From Hysterangium stoloniferum (Eukaryota > Basidiomycota > Agaricomycetes > Hysterangiales > Hysterangiaceae): DNA of 64,000 bases. The DNA lies in contig WHVD01000011.1 in NCBI GenBank assembly GCA_015178975.1, positions 1,240,001 to 1,304,000 on the forward strand. The letters are read 5' to 3'. How positions within the stretch are numbered: position 1 is the stretch's first letter; each line of letters opens with the position of its first letter. Positions 22,339-34,673 of the stretch are shown in pieces. The notes beneath the pieces were generated by a model. The model ran no database searches. It saw only the letters and a program-made list of their open reading frames with translations, and was not told where the DNA came from. The position numbers were made by a program, and so were the translations under genes.

Positions 22339-24049
22339 TCGGGCATGGCGAATAAAGACCGAACGTAATGGGATCGATGATACTATCTCGAGTCTTTCTC
22401 TCAATCAAGTACTACCACATGTTTTTATCTTGAGAGATCTCTATTTAGGAGTTCATGTTACAATCAGACTTCTGGCATCGATGTCAATTGAGACCTGCGA
22501 AGCTTTCAGCACCATATCCAATTACTGACAAGTTGACTGATTTTTACACTGTGCCAATGGTGTTACTCGCAGCACTAATCATATGCTATGCCAGGTGCAA
22601 ATAGATGTGTCGTGGCGACCTCAAGTGATGTATTTGATTACTCCATAGCTTATAGGGGGGCCAATACCAGAGGCACCCAAGTATGATGACGTCAGTAATA
22701 ACTCCTATCTCACCGCCGGTACCTTCTCAGCATATTCGTAGTGATTAGCTTAGATCGTTACATGAGCATCTACCAAATAGGCCTAGGTTAAGATACGGCT
22801 GGCTATTGGTTATTCCTTATGCGAAGAGGATTGCTTCCGGTTGGCACATTGGAGCACTGTAAACTACCGAAGATCTGCAACCGTTTCCATGCCTCGGGCC
22901 CAGCGTAATTATGCAACCATGCGCCGTTGCCCTCTGATCTCCCACCGCGCAGTTACGTCGGGTCGGGGTATTCGCTCGAGTTCTCGCCGGCCCGCGTGCA
23001 GATACAGCAGGATCCTTCCCTCATTACCGCCCGCGATATATCGTTCCCTGGGGTCGCAATGCAAATGCCCCTGCCAGCACTTGCCCTATCGCGCGGCTAG
23101 GCTACGCTGGGCTGGTACCAATTTCGGGCAGGGCGCCCAGGACGTGTATTATCGATCCGGTCCCAGCGCGATATTTCGCCAGACGATGGAGGCCTGCGGT
23201 CGGTGCCCGACTCGGGGGGGGAGGGTGTGCTGCTGTCCTACTTAGTATGGCAGCATTCTGACGTCCTAGCAAGACTTTTACGGCTGCCCTTCGATGGTGA
23301 TCTGCGCTTTCCTCATTGGTGACTGTTCGCTCACAAGGGGGCACGGGTGTGGGAAACATCTGCCGTTGTCGTGGGTGTCTCGGCCTCGCTGCTGCGTGCA
23401 CCACCATTGGCCACGCAGCAGCAAAAACTGCGCCTGGGGCTGGACAGCATATACTCCCTGCAGTACTTGTCCCGCCAAGGGCTAACTTATATGTGCATCA
23501 ACTTGGCAAAGTCCTTGTGCCAAATGTGCCACGTGATCATTGGTGCGTGCAAATTTTGGTTTAGCTCAAGCTAGCTTGTTGTTCCTGGCTGATCCACCGA
23601 ACGACATCTAATAAACACCATAAGGATGCCAGACGCTCTCACCCCGTATGAACTTGAAACTCGCCACATCAAGCCAATTGGAATCATTGACACAGAGCAG
23701 CACAGGATTCAGAAGTGGACCAAGTACTTACTTATCTCCCTTTCATCTATCCCACACCATTGTTATATTATTAGTAGGAGTCATCAAATCAGAAGATACT
23801 TACACATATATCAGGTTTCGTTTACAATTACAGTCGCGACACAACCGGTAGATACAGAAGACTTCCTCTAATGGTGCTGGGCTAAAAGCGATTTGCCAAT
23901 GGTTACTAACCTATGATTACATCAGTTGTTCTAATACATGCAAAATTAAGCAACAAGTACACGTAACATGCCGACATATGTGTTGACAGTTACATACCTC
24001 GGAGACTTGTAAATCCCACTCCTTTGGATGTATGCTCTCTAGGGTGAGT
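22339..24049. other. Intergenic 1.7 kb, nothing recognised
   Basis: A GC-rich part (22900-23450) gives overlapping frames on both strands, as high GC does by chance. None has known motifs or convincing splice sites. The 3' ends of the two convergent neighbours (GNAT gene and NFKBIL1-like gene) should lie at the margins. Confidence 0.45.
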
Positions 24050-25037
24050 TTAGGTTGTTGTAGAGCTCATTAAAGTATTTAAACATCGCGCCACAATGCC
24101 TACACCTTCCATGACCATATCCTTTTGCATCAAGTCCAGCTTTGCGCCCATTTTCCCCTCGAACTTATCCGGATGCCAACGAAGTAATGCCTCCCGTATG
24201 CGTTCTTTCCTTACTTTCGGCCCATCATTTTCTATTCCATATAATAGAAAGGCCGAGATGCTTTCCTGGGAAAGATCCTCCGCTGTCACAGGGACAGAAA
24301 ATACGGGCCAGGATATATCGTGAAACTTGAGTAATTTGTCGGGTAATTCAGAGAGCATATACTTCTTCCATCTTGTCTCGTAGTACTCCCATGCTTCAAG
24401 ACGTCGTTGCCGTGCCTTTAATTCCCGTTTTGCAATACGTTCCGCTTCACGTTCCTTTTCTAACCGCTTCGTCTCCTCCCTGGCATCACGTTCCCGTTTT
24501 TTCGCTGCCTTGCGTTCTGCCTTTTTCCGATTACGTTCTTCCATCTCTGCCTTATGTGTCCGGCTAGATGCGCTCATGCGTAAGTAAAAAAAAAAATTGC
24601 CACATCAACATTGGTAAAAGAAGGCGAGAGGCGTACCGCCACATATTTTCCCGCACCCATTCTGCATATTCCTCCTCGCCCATCAGGTTTGGATCCGTTG
24701 CACCTGCATTATCTGGGTCCCGCGCAGCATCCGCAGCCCTCCAGCGACTGGGAACATGGGCATAATCATTCAAATTCGCCTCGATGTGGTCGAGCCGGGA
24801 GTCATAGTCGTCCTGCATCGCATCGAACAGCTTCGCGCGAAACCACCGTTCCTCCACGTCTGCGCGGACCTCATCAGGGTCAATTTTGGACGATGATGCC
24901 CGGGGTGTCCAGCCATCATCCCCGCCCTCCGGGGGGCCGTCTCGACCACGGCGGGCCCGCCGCTCGGCCTTTCTCGCCCTTCGTCGCGTGCGCTCCTCGC
25001 GCTTGTCCAGAGTCTCCTTCAGATGCAGCCGCCCCAT
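24050..25037 (-). CDS. NFKBIL1-like protein with J-domain-like C-terminus (307 aa)
   Basis: Two exons: 24637-25037 and 24050-24572. The N-terminus MGRLHLKETLDKREERTRRR is highly basic. A long Arg/Lys/Glu coiled coil follows across the intron (EERNRKKAERKAAKKRERD, EKEREAERIAKRE). The C-terminus reads FHDISWPVFSVPVTAEDL, then ALLRWHPDKFEGKMG, a J-domain-like HPDKF helix as in human NFKBIL1 and its fungal relatives. Those proteins are nuclear and have been linked to splicing and inflammatory gene control; the fungal role is not known to me. The intron was placed because the frame runs on cleanly (MWR|ASSRTHKAE). The start at 25037 was preferred over alternatives 5' of the hairpin because it opens directly into the conserved basic segment. 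Confidence 0.78.
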
Positions 25038-25080
25038 AACAATATATGCGAGTCTTCGCCGGTGGCGGGATAAGTAAGGT

Positions 25081-25116
25081 AAAAAGTGACGCGCACACGG
25101 GTTCGCGTCACTTTTT
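25081..25116 (-). promoter_or_regulatory. Perfect 13-bp inverted repeat upstream of the NFKBIL1-like gene
   Basis: AAAAAGTGACGCG (25081-25093) pairs perfectly with CGCGTCACTTTTT (25104-25116) across a 10-nt spacer. It starts 44 bp before the ATG at 25037, so it is either a promoter palindrome (paired TGACGCG sites for a dimeric factor) or a hairpin in the 5' UTR. A second, imperfect pair (GTGACAATGGGCGC at 25127-25140 and GCGCCGCCCATTGTCAC at 25202-25218) lies further upstream. Confidence 0.6.
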
Positions 25117-25218
25117 TTTTCATTTCGTGACAATGGGCGCTGATCCACGCGCGTCTGCCATCACGTGTGGGTGTGGTATATAGTTTACGCAATATGCCAC
25201 CGCGCCGCCCATTGTCAC

Positions 25219-28181
25219 GGCTGCCGTACGCCAATCCACGAATTTGAAGGATGGCTTTTGAAAGGGCTGCCTGAAGGGGGTTTTTTTTGCAAGGTTTGGG
25301 TTTGGGACCAACCAACATGAGCTAGCGGCTGAGATGCGGTCTTGGGGGTGTTGGAATGCAGAAAGTCGAGAGCACCATAGCCAGGTCGATAGCCAATTGC
25401 TATTTGTACCTAATATGGTGTACTTAATCTACTGCAACGTGACGGCGTCAAGGCCTCATGACTGGTTTGCACAGCTCAGCTGACAATGAATGCTCCTTTG
25501 TGTAAGGTGGCTACATGCTTATATACATGTCCCGTATGGACATATCACACTGTACCTTGGGGGCTATGATCTACACTGTTGGGAGTCATTGGTTTATCCA
25601 TCCCGAGATTTTCTCAGATTCAGGGGTGCAAGAAGGGGATTTCCCAGCACAGCATGCATATAACACCCTGTAAGTAACAATTAAGTTGCGTCTTGAGCGT
25701 TCTGCTCTAGACGCAAACGCCCATGGCTGATTGGGGTATCCAATAAGTCACGGTAGCTCAGAAGCCGTTCAGAACGCCAGAACTGATGCACCCCCTTTGT
25801 CTTCTCATTCGAGCCCCTGCCGGTTGGCGTAATTAACGATCCTTCATAATAAGACATAGAATAGATACTTAGGCTAAAACTTCTTAGGCACGGGATCGAT
25901 GTGTCCCAGTTTGAAAAAAGAACGCCAGAATCACAAATGGTAAGCCGCCGCAAAAGATAGTCTGCAGACCTTCTTGCGGGATCATTCGGGCCGTTATAGT
26001 TTGGACTTATATATCTGGTACCTCCTTAATATGCTGTAAGGTGATTGAAAGTTTCTTGAAATTCATATAAACTCTTACCTCAATATGCTACGTTTTACAT
26101 GTCTCCATCTTGACTTGTAGACAAATGATTCATCGCTCACCTCTGAAAGATTTAGAGTCCACGAATTAGTCATCCCTACTTACTAAACCGCTTATCAGCG
26201 CCCCTGGATGATCAAAATCCTGGAAATCTCTATTGTGCTGCCGACCTGGTGCACGGTTAACCTCTTAATTGTTCCTGGATTTCGGCTCCTTTGACAAAGT
26301 ACTCACTCAAAGCACCGGCAGGTTTGGGCTTCAAGTTGCTACCCAATTAGTTGCAATATGTCGCAAAAAGCGAGGGGTGATACTCCTTTTCGAGAAACTC
26401 ACCTTCACCTAATATCCAGCTCGTTCCCAAACCATGGGTAGTATATTCATGGCTATTTTGTTGCTAACATATATCCTAATTATCAACATTTTGATGGCTA
26501 TTAAGAGAATTATCCTTTCCTACAATGTTGGTACAAGTCCAAGCACCGCCGGCTCAGACCCTTGCCCGGTCGCCGCCGGTTTTCATATGTAAATGTATGA
26601 AATGATTAATGATCTGATCAGTTTATCCAGGCTTGTTGCTTGAATGTATCGATGAGCCTGTTCGGTGGAACGCCACGTTACAATCTGATATAAAAATTCC
26701 GCGACATGTGAGTTTGCATCTCTTCGACGGGGAGCCAGTATAGAAGAGCATAAAGGTTATAAGCAGGTGACGAGCGTCTGTCTCTTGTGGTACACCCCCC
26801 CCTCAACCCGTAGTCTAGTTATCGCCAGTGCTTACACAAGTGCCAGTTATGGTGGGATGTGTAAGCTGCACTTGTGTGTGCGCGGTTATTTCGAATTACT
26901 GCACAGGAACCATAAATCACTGGCACCGTCTTTCCCTGATAGCTGCCGATTGGAATATCAATTAGCTGACAGGGCCATCGATCGTTTCGATTGCATTTTG
27001 TATGCAGGTTTAAGGGTACATGGTGCTACGTGCATAATTGGACTTGCAGGGTGTTGCAGTCTCGTGGCATGCGGGGCTCTTGTGGCAATTTGTACAGCAT
27101 GTGAATTGGGATCGAAACGGTCGTTGTCGAAAGTGTACAACACCACAACCCAAATATTGTTCGCAGATTTGGCCACCAACGAGCCTTTTTGGCCCAATCG
27201 ATGGGAAAATCTGTCTGTCGTATCCTTACGGTTAAAACTGGGGTGTCCCCTACCTCATTAATTCTTGACGAGTGTCATTCAGATCGGCTGAAGGGAATGA
27301 CTGGCAAAGAAATCACTGAGGTTTAGATGCGGAAACAACGTGACATGTGAGAAATATGTATAGGATCCAGATTGTCACATGAGCCCGGGTTGAACTTTTA
27401 TGCATAAGTGGTTGTTTCGATCATTCACAAACCACTCATTATGGGTAAAGTCTAGGGACTTACTTTGACAGTGTGATTTCTTAAAACGTCAATACATATT
27501 GGCAGAGTTACTCACAGTGGGAAACAGTCCAACAAGGTTAGTCTGTCAAGTCCTTTTTCTCGTTGTGGAGATGGCACCAACAGGGAAGTTTGTAATTCTT
27601 GAAAAGTGACTGAGCGAACTGAGACGATTTGGCTCACGGACTTCGGAAGAGCAGTCAGTACATATCATCTGCACACAAATATCCTAAGTGGCTACTAAAA
27701 TGTACCTGTCAGTGAATTAAAGAGTTTGTGTTGTAGATAGTTAGTGAACGTGATAAGTCTGGTGTTAGATATCCGACGCACAATAAATCATGTTGAATTG
27801 TTAATCCGCGTGTTTTGAGAGTGCCACTTAAACTGGTTGTAATGAGACCTGGCGACTGGTACGAGGTTGTAAGCGACAAGCGTACTGAAAGCAGAAGGCA
27901 TCCAGGAAATGAAACCAGACAAATGCGAGTATGCATTTACATAACAGGAGGTTATGTCTGTCCTGCGTGAAACGGGATACAGAGCCTGATAGGCATAAGT
28001 GAGAAAAAGGTCATTCGGGAAAGAAATAACTACCGATGTAATTAATCTATACGCAGTAAGGGCACCTTGGCCATGAGGTTACAACGTTGTGTTGTTATCC
28101 TCGTGTTATGTAGCATAAGTTAATCGAGAAATAGGCACGATAGACGCCCAAATCACCATCATCTTTCCCTGAGGCAGCTTC
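25219..28181. other. Gene-poor 3-kb stretch
   Basis: Upstream of the inverted repeats no gene was recognised up to the mitochondrial P-loop gene. Frames at 25681-25953 (minus, 90 codons) and 26767-27261 (plus, 164 codons) have no motif, no matching splice pattern and average composition, so they are not called. Confidence 0.45.
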
Positions 28182-30911
28182 ATGACATTCTGGGAATGCT
28201 TCTCCCTCCTTCACAATAAGTCTACGATATCTTGCGTAATCCGACGTTCTTTATTTTGCCCTGGTACCATTTCCGGTGCCAGGAATTATAATGTGGCAAG
28301 GAGAGCGTTTCGTGAGACCTCCCCACTGCAGCGCGCCAGAGTTGCCGCCGATCATTGGCAACCTGTTAATCTTAACAGAGGTTTAGTATTTAATCGCGCT
28401 TTTTCTAAAAATACACCAAGCGAAGAGCACGATTTACACCAGAAGGAGAATGCCGGGAAATCTCCTTCTTCGCCGTCGCTTCCAGCTCAAAGTGAACGGG
28501 GCAAGAGTCATGGGCCACCGCCTCTTCCAGTGCAGCCAGTGAATATCCCCGGTGGCCCTCCAGCTGTATTCACTATAACCAATAATCCCACTTTGGATGC
28601 AGCGCTTACAACTCTTGTTGGACTCGCTTTAGGTATTCAAATCTACCTCAGTGCCCTGACACTATGAATAATGATTGCGTCTTATTTTTCGAAACCGGGT
28701 AGTATTTCTGGGAGGCATCGGCTACGTTGCTTGGTATAAAAAAAATGTTCTAAACAAGGTGATTAAACAAGGGTTTCTCTTGTATCATTTAATATAATTA
28801 ACCCTAGCATTATTTTCTCTTGTCGTAGATGGAGGACGCTTTTGCGGCAGGTTACGATCCCGCTTTAGAATTAGCGCGTCGCTCGCTCATCAAACCCACA
28901 CAATCTGCTGCTGAAGCAAGCGGGGATAAAGAATGGATACCCTCTGGTTCCACTGAACATCTCAGGCGGAAAGAACAGGATCGTATTGATGATATAATTC
29001 GCGGTAAAGACACTGGTCGCTATTATATACTCCTAGGCTGCAAAGTACTATTCCTCTTAACCTGTATTGCGATTTTGGGATTTTGGCTTACTCTAAGAAT
29101 ACAGGGAGTGGGAAAAGGGACGATGATATTTGATGCCATGGATGCCATTCATGCGGATGGTGTATCAGTGTGTGACGCTCACCCTGATTTGGAGGTGTTC
29201 AGGTAGGTCTTGAACGCTTAAAGAAGGCCTATGACCAATATCCCCGCGTTCTCCGATGTGGACGCGCCATTTAATCAGGCTTCGTTTGGGGAAGGCTCTC
29301 AATTTTGAGTACAACGAGGACACACAAACCAGCTTGTTCCAACGACGGGATCCTCGAGAAGGTATGTTGGGAAAACATTCATTAGTGTCTTAAATGTATT
29401 TTCTCCTGGTTTGGGGTGACAATATCATAATTTATAACTATTTGTTAACTGATACAAGGTGGCCCGGCACTTGATATTGAACGAGGTGAGTCTAGTTTGC
29501 CTTTCATAAAGATAATCCATCTCTCATAGACAATAGCTTTGAATAAGCTAGAGAAGGTCGCTCTTCGTTCAGCCCAACGCAGACAGAAGCCTTTGGTACT
29601 GGTAGTAAACAACGTATGGTATTCCGATAAATAGTATTTTTGTCGTTTATATGCGTTTGCGACAGGTGCATCTTTTCCGGAACGATGATGCTGGACAAGC
29701 TTTACTGCTACAACTTCAGCAGAGAGCCGAAAGCTGGAGTGAAAGCGGTAAGACACTATCGTGCTCTGGTGCCTAACTCATACCCCAACGTACTTGTGTA
29801 GGTATTCTCACTATGGTGTTTAGCTCGTGAGTCCCTCCCCTTTAGAGTTGTCCTTGCCGATTGCAGTGTCATGAGCCTTATAGTGATGACTTCTGGCCTT
29901 TCCTTGCACTGCGTATGTCCCCTCTTTGATTTGAAGGCTTTTCCTTACCCAACTTTACACAGGCAAAACCGCCAATCGCATGCACGTGGTGTCCATTTAC
30001 GACCTAGATCAGCATGAAGCGGCCAAAGCCTTTTCGCAAATGCGTCACAAAATCGGTCTGCCAACAGTTCCGGACGATACCATTAAGGAGGTTATAAGTT
30101 TCACAGGCGGTCGACTATCCTATCTCAGCAAAACGGCGCGAAGCCGGGATCCCATTGCCACAGCGCAACACTGCTTCCATAGCGAGCAGGGATGGCTCCT
30201 AAGTCAAATTGGCCTGATTCCCGACTGTGACGATGATGTGATGGACGAGGTAAGACATCTGAGGGTATTCAGTATTCTCCCTTTGAAGAATCTATTTCGT
30301 CCAGCAAAAATGGAGCAGCTGTAGCTGGCTGTTACTCCAGGAATTCGTCAAAAGACACATCAAGAATATCGAGGAACACAAGAGAGCCATTGAGGCTGGG
30401 CATAAATCAGAAGACGAACCTTTTGAGATTTCTTTACCGGTTATTCCATATGTGAGATGATTTGTGTTGCCAATTGGATATAATACTCATGGCCACTCTG
30501 ATGCTCTTAAACAGTGGGAATGTAGGCAGATTATGACCCGACCCGACTTCTTAGAAGGTACCAGTAACCTTGTACGATGGAGCTACATCCCGCATCTAAC
30601 ACTAATCGAATTAGGGCTTGATCGTGCCAACATTATCAGCATAGATATCGATCACGACGTTAGACCCGACTCAAATCTCATTCTCCAGGCGGCTATGGAT
30701 ATTGTACAGCAGGAGGGATTCGATGACTTGCTAAATAACGTGCGAGATCGTATCGACGAAATTGAATCACTGCACCGAACCAGAGAGTTGACTTTCAAAG
30801 ATATGGAGGTGAGAACTATTCTTATTAGCCTTGTCCGACGTGATATTGACGATAATCTAGGGCGATGTGGTCAGGCTTACCGTAGATAAAGCAGGTCGTA
30901 GAATTATTTAA
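28182..30911 (+). CDS. Mitochondrial P-loop ATPase-like protein (621 aa, 15 exons)
   Basis: Exons: 28182-28632, 28703-28758, 28829-29044, 29105-29202, 29279-29361, 29459-29485, 29537-29613, 29666-29747, 29802-29826, 29884-29912, 29963-30249, 30305-30451, 30515-30557, 30615-30808, 30861-30911. The N-terminus is Arg-rich with little acid, like a mitochondrial presequence. A single membrane helix follows at about residues 144-165 (VFLGGIGYVAWY). A P-loop NTPase domain starts at LLGCKGVGKGTM (Walker A, 236-248). The Walker B region reads PLVLVVNNVHLF, with Asn335-Asn336 where Asp-Asp/Glu is usual. I recall that similar mushroom proteins also have Asn here, so this may be a family of nucleotide-binding proteins with weak or no hydrolysis. 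The fold resembles AAA/STAND-like archaeal ATPases. The role is unknown; the inner membrane is the likely site. Splice joins are supported by continuous frame; exons of 25-29 nt are short but consistent. Confidence 0.85.
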
Positions 30912-31150
30912 AAATCGCCCATCGCAGTAAGTTGCCAGAATGTATGAAGTTTTAGCTGATAGGGATGCAAAAAGCGGGGGGCGGGGGAGGTTGCAGTGCA
31001 ACCCAACAAAATATAGCATGTATTTAACGTATAGCTACCCGCAATAACAAATATGAGAAACAAATTGGAAGAGACACAGCCATGTAAAAGATTCGACTAT
31101 TCATGATACATCCTCGAAACCTCAAGCATCGCAGGCGTGGGTAGGGTGCA

Positions 31151-33275
31151 TTATGCACCTACATCAACAGCATTTTCAACCTTATCCTTTCCTAGCGCTA
31201 CCCCTTCCGCCTCCTTCCCATCCTTTTTCTCAGACTCTTTCTCTGCGTTTCCAGTTGGCAGTGGTGTAAGTTTGGGATCCAATCCAAACCTCACACTCCG
31301 GTGAGGACTGACGTAGCCTTCCACGAGTGGCGCGTCTGAACCTATCCCTCTATAGAACATGTTCGCAGCTACATGCCCTTTAGGGTGTTGGAATGGGCAA
31401 TCGCCACGGGTACATGATGTGCCGAAGCGGCAGGGTATTGCATTGGAAGCCTGATTAGGCTGAGATGACGAGTGGGGGGGACGGAAGTTGGGCGGATGAG
31501 TGAATATACAACCTGGTCGAGTACAAGCAACGCCAAATTTACATGCGGTTTGGGATGCAGCCGGTGCTGGAACAACAGCTGGCTGGTGACCTGATGTCGG
31601 TTTCTGGATTGAACCTAGGAAAATAAACAAGAGTTAGTTGTGGCGATGGCAATATTGTGGAAAAAATATACCATTAATGACACTGGGGCTAACGTGTCCA
31701 AAGGTACAATCCTTGTCCTTGCAATTCTTCCCTTTCGGACAGAATTCGGTGCTCAAGACGACACCGCTCTCCACGGTAGCAACAGGTGATGGATGGGAGA
31801 ACTTGCACTGAGGATTCGTACACTTGAGGGCATATTTGCAAAGGGAGGGTGTGCCAGGACGCTCTGGGACGGTTGCTGATGTTGAGAGGTTAGGTGCTTC
31901 AGGGGTAGACACTGGCGCTGGAGCAGATTGTGGTTGAGGTAGAACAGCGACCTGACCAACGGGGTGTCCGTTATTCCCATTACCTCTTCCTCTACCACCA
32001 GCTAATCCCCCTCTATTTTGTCCACCACCTCCGCGTCCACCCTGCTGCGCAGGAACAAAAGGTGGCGCGCCGATGAAGTTCGCCATTGGTGGAGGCTGCA
32101 TGCCGGGCTGCGGGAAGCCAAAGCCACCAACCGCAGGAACCGGCCCTCCCATATTTGGCGCAATCATTCCCATGGTGTTGGCCATTTGTCGCATCATGTC
32201 CCAGTTCATCATCATCATTTCTTGCAGGCTGAAATTCATGGGGGGAGAACCATTCATTGGCATAAGACCAGGACCGTTCATAGGAGGCATTTGGTTGCCT
32301 GTAATTCCATCAATCTTGGCTTGAATATGGGAAACTTGTGACGGAGAGAGATTCCCGTGCGCGCCGCCCATGTTGCCCCTGCGAGCAGGACCACTCATGC
32401 GATCAATCAGGCTTCTACCACTCTGGGTCGTACTACCCGTTCCGAGTGCACGATCAATCATAGCACGAGGGCCAGTTGGTGTATCCGTTCGACGAACTTT
32501 GTTAGGCCCCGATGAGGAAGGGGAAGGGGAACGTGCTGAAGCTGTGCGCTTTTGTGCGCCGGATGAGGATTGGGGTACGTTATGCCGGGAGGCTGAGGGC
32601 CGAGTAGGGGGGTGAACACTGGAGAGGGCGGATTGAAGGAGGCCTGCGCCGCCACTTCCTCGGTGACCAGGAGTTGCAAGTTGAGTTTCCTCTTGGTGAC
32701 TTTCAGAAGTGGCTTCATCCGCTTTTGGTGATGTAGGAGGGAGAGCGGGAATAGCGGCAGCCTTTGCCGTTTCCAGGAACAACCAATCTGTGAAGTTAGA
32801 CTCTGTATTTATATGGTAGTCAGTCCCACGTAAAGATTCGTACGAGTTATACATACCGTAGTCGGGGCCAATAACTGCAGATACAGAAATTATGGTACGT
32901 CAGAAACCTCAATAGGAGCCCGAAAGTAGAGCACTCACGATCTGCTAATTCAGTGTTGATTTGTTCTGTGGCAACAGTTCAACTCGTTGGTATACTATCG
33001 CCGGCTGTTACTTACCTGCAGTCTTATCATTGATAACCATTATAGTAATATACTCCGCCATTACTGGATCTGTATCGTTGATTAAATAAGAGTGGATATC
33101 AATAGAGAGTCAGATGAATGCGAACCAGTCTCCGACGAATATCCCCTTACAGCCAGCTCTGTTTGTATCTTACGCTATTAAACGCCACATCAGTCAACTC
33201 GCATGCCACCGATAGTTAATTTGAGTATACCTGTAAGGCCAGCGCACCATCCGTTCCCATTGTTAGTTTGGCCAT
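31151..33275 (-). CDS. NAB2: Nab2-type poly(A)-binding CCCH zinc-finger protein (580 aa)
   Basis: Seven exons: 33231-33275, 33126-33174, 33016-33069, 32939-32965, 32857-32874, 31672-32802, 31151-31614. The first ~65 residues form a PWI-like Nab2 N-terminal domain (DPVMAEYITIMVINDKTAEQ, ELADLIGPDYESNFTDWLFL). The middle is Met/Pro/Gly-rich with an RGG-like patch (GGRGGGGQNRGG). Four CX5CX4CX3H fingers follow: C371-H386, C404-H419, C451-H466 and C488-H503, the spacing specific to Nab2/ZC3H14. Such proteins bind poly(A) tails in the nucleus and limit tail length during mRNA export. The five small 5' exons (18-54 nt) were placed by homology to the N-terminal domain, and all phases agree. The donor of intron 2 (GTTCGC) is weak. 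The gene converges on the P-loop gene with 239 bp between stops. Confidence 0.92.
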
Positions 33276-33518
33276 TGCGTTGTAGGTGGTGGATGAACAA
33301 GAAAGACGAGGTCACAGAAGTTCGGCGCACTCAGTGATCGAGCCGGTTACGCCACACAGATGGGCAAATAAATCCCTTGCTGCCAGAAAATAACGCATTC
33401 ACAGACAATTTCTTTGTTGTATCAGACTAATAATACTTAGCACAACTGGCATTAATTAAATAATGCTCAAAAGATACAGAGGATAAGCCTACACCCAGGG
33501 ATGATACAACAAATTCAA

Positions 33519-34607
33519 TTAAAAGTACTCAGTCCCTACCACTTGCCGGTCTTCGTCGATGGTTACCGCGAGACCCTGTCCTTGCCACGAAGGTGGCCCT
33601 TCCCGTAAGCCACCCTTCCTTACGCCTTCACTGAAGAATACATAACCCGGTATATATCGATCCACAAAACTGTGACATGATATTAACAGAGAGCGAGGCG
33701 AGTTCACCTTCGTACCTCTTAACTTGCTCATCCGTCATGCCCAATCCTCCATTGTTAGCTTTCATATTATGCTCCTGTTGCAGGCGCCACTAGTCGTTCC
33801 CGCCGTTGTAAGGCTATGGATATGAAGAGGCTCAGTTGTGCTCACAGTATAAATATACTCATATGGCGAATGAGGTGGTGGTCGTATCTGATACGAATAG
33901 TCAGAAATACATTGGTTTTTTTCATTCATTACATTATTGAATGTTACAGTGCGTATACGACGCACCTGGACAAATACTTCAAAGAGATTGTACCACTCTT
34001 TGACATATCTTCGCAGCTCCTCATTTATAGCTTCAATGTCTTCCTTCCGAACACCACCCATCGCACGGCAGATGATACTGTCGGTGGAGGCATCCGCCTT
34101 AGTCCATATCGCGTCAAGTTCTTGCTGTGTCACAGGGTAAAACCCAAGACACCAGCCTTCTAGAACGACGACGTCTATTGGCGCGACAATGGGTATACCC
34201 TCCTCTAGTCGATCCCCCTCGCCGTCGAACTTAGACTTGTCAAAGATAGGAAGTGTCACCTTAGTATTAGAATCATTGTTTATATCACGTAGTTGTCTAA
34301 GAAGACGAGCACCGAGGGCCACGTCATGCGTGCCCGGTTGGCCGCGGCCTTTCCACAATGTATTATATGGATTTCTATCTGCGAGATCTACGAGTCCTTC
34401 ATGATTTAGATATAGGTCGTCCAGACTGAACGCCGCAAGCCGCAATGAATGAGGAGGCGACGAGAGAATCGACACCAAAGAACGCGTCAAATGTGTCTTT
34501 CCCGATCCCTGCGGACCCTGAATTGCTACAAACAGCGGTCGTGCATGAGGCGTCCGTGTAAACTGTGAAAATATATGTTGCGCTGCAAGTGAGGCGGTGG
34601 ACGCCAT
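33519..34607 (-). CDS. D-glycerate 3-kinase (302 aa)
   Basis: Four exons: 33966-34607, 33846-33887, 33716-33789, 33519-33669. The enzyme phosphorylates D-glycerate to 3-phosphoglycerate. A P-loop GPQGSGKT lies at residues 31-38. Then come SLDDLYLNHEGL, GRGQPGTHD and FDKSKFDGEGDR, and the VVVLEGWCLGF segment, all characteristic of the plant/fungal GLYK family (yeast YGR205W). The C-terminal motif is reconstituted over the introns as YIYTWRLQQEHNM, then MTDEQV and FVDRYIPGYVFF, as expected. The frame is complete, starting at the first ATG. It is divergent from RER1 with only 66 bp between the two start codons, so the two promoters overlap. Confidence 0.93.
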
Positions 34608-34673
34608 ACGTGTTGTGTCCCAATTTCATACTCCGCCCATTCCCTTTCGAATTATCTTTCCCGACTTCTAGCC
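34608..34673. promoter_or_regulatory. 66-bp bidirectional promoter region between GLYK and RER1
   Basis: The start codons of D-glycerate 3-kinase (34607, minus) and RER1 (34674, plus) are 66 bp apart, so both 5' UTRs must be very short or overlap. No TATA box is evident in it. Confidence 0.7.

Noticed and set aside
22841..23564. Several overlapping frames in GC-rich DNA
   Set aside because: High GC lowers stop frequency on both strands; none shows family motifs.
26767..27261. 164-codon plus-strand frame
   Set aside because: No similarity recognised, average composition and no supporting signals; likely chance in a gene-poor stretch.
31634..32854. Reading MYNSYESLRGTDYH as the N-terminus of the Nab2 protein
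   Set aside because: This is an intron read-through; splicing from 32857 to 32802 joins GPDY to ESNFTDWLF and links five upstream exons forming the Nab2 N-terminal domain.
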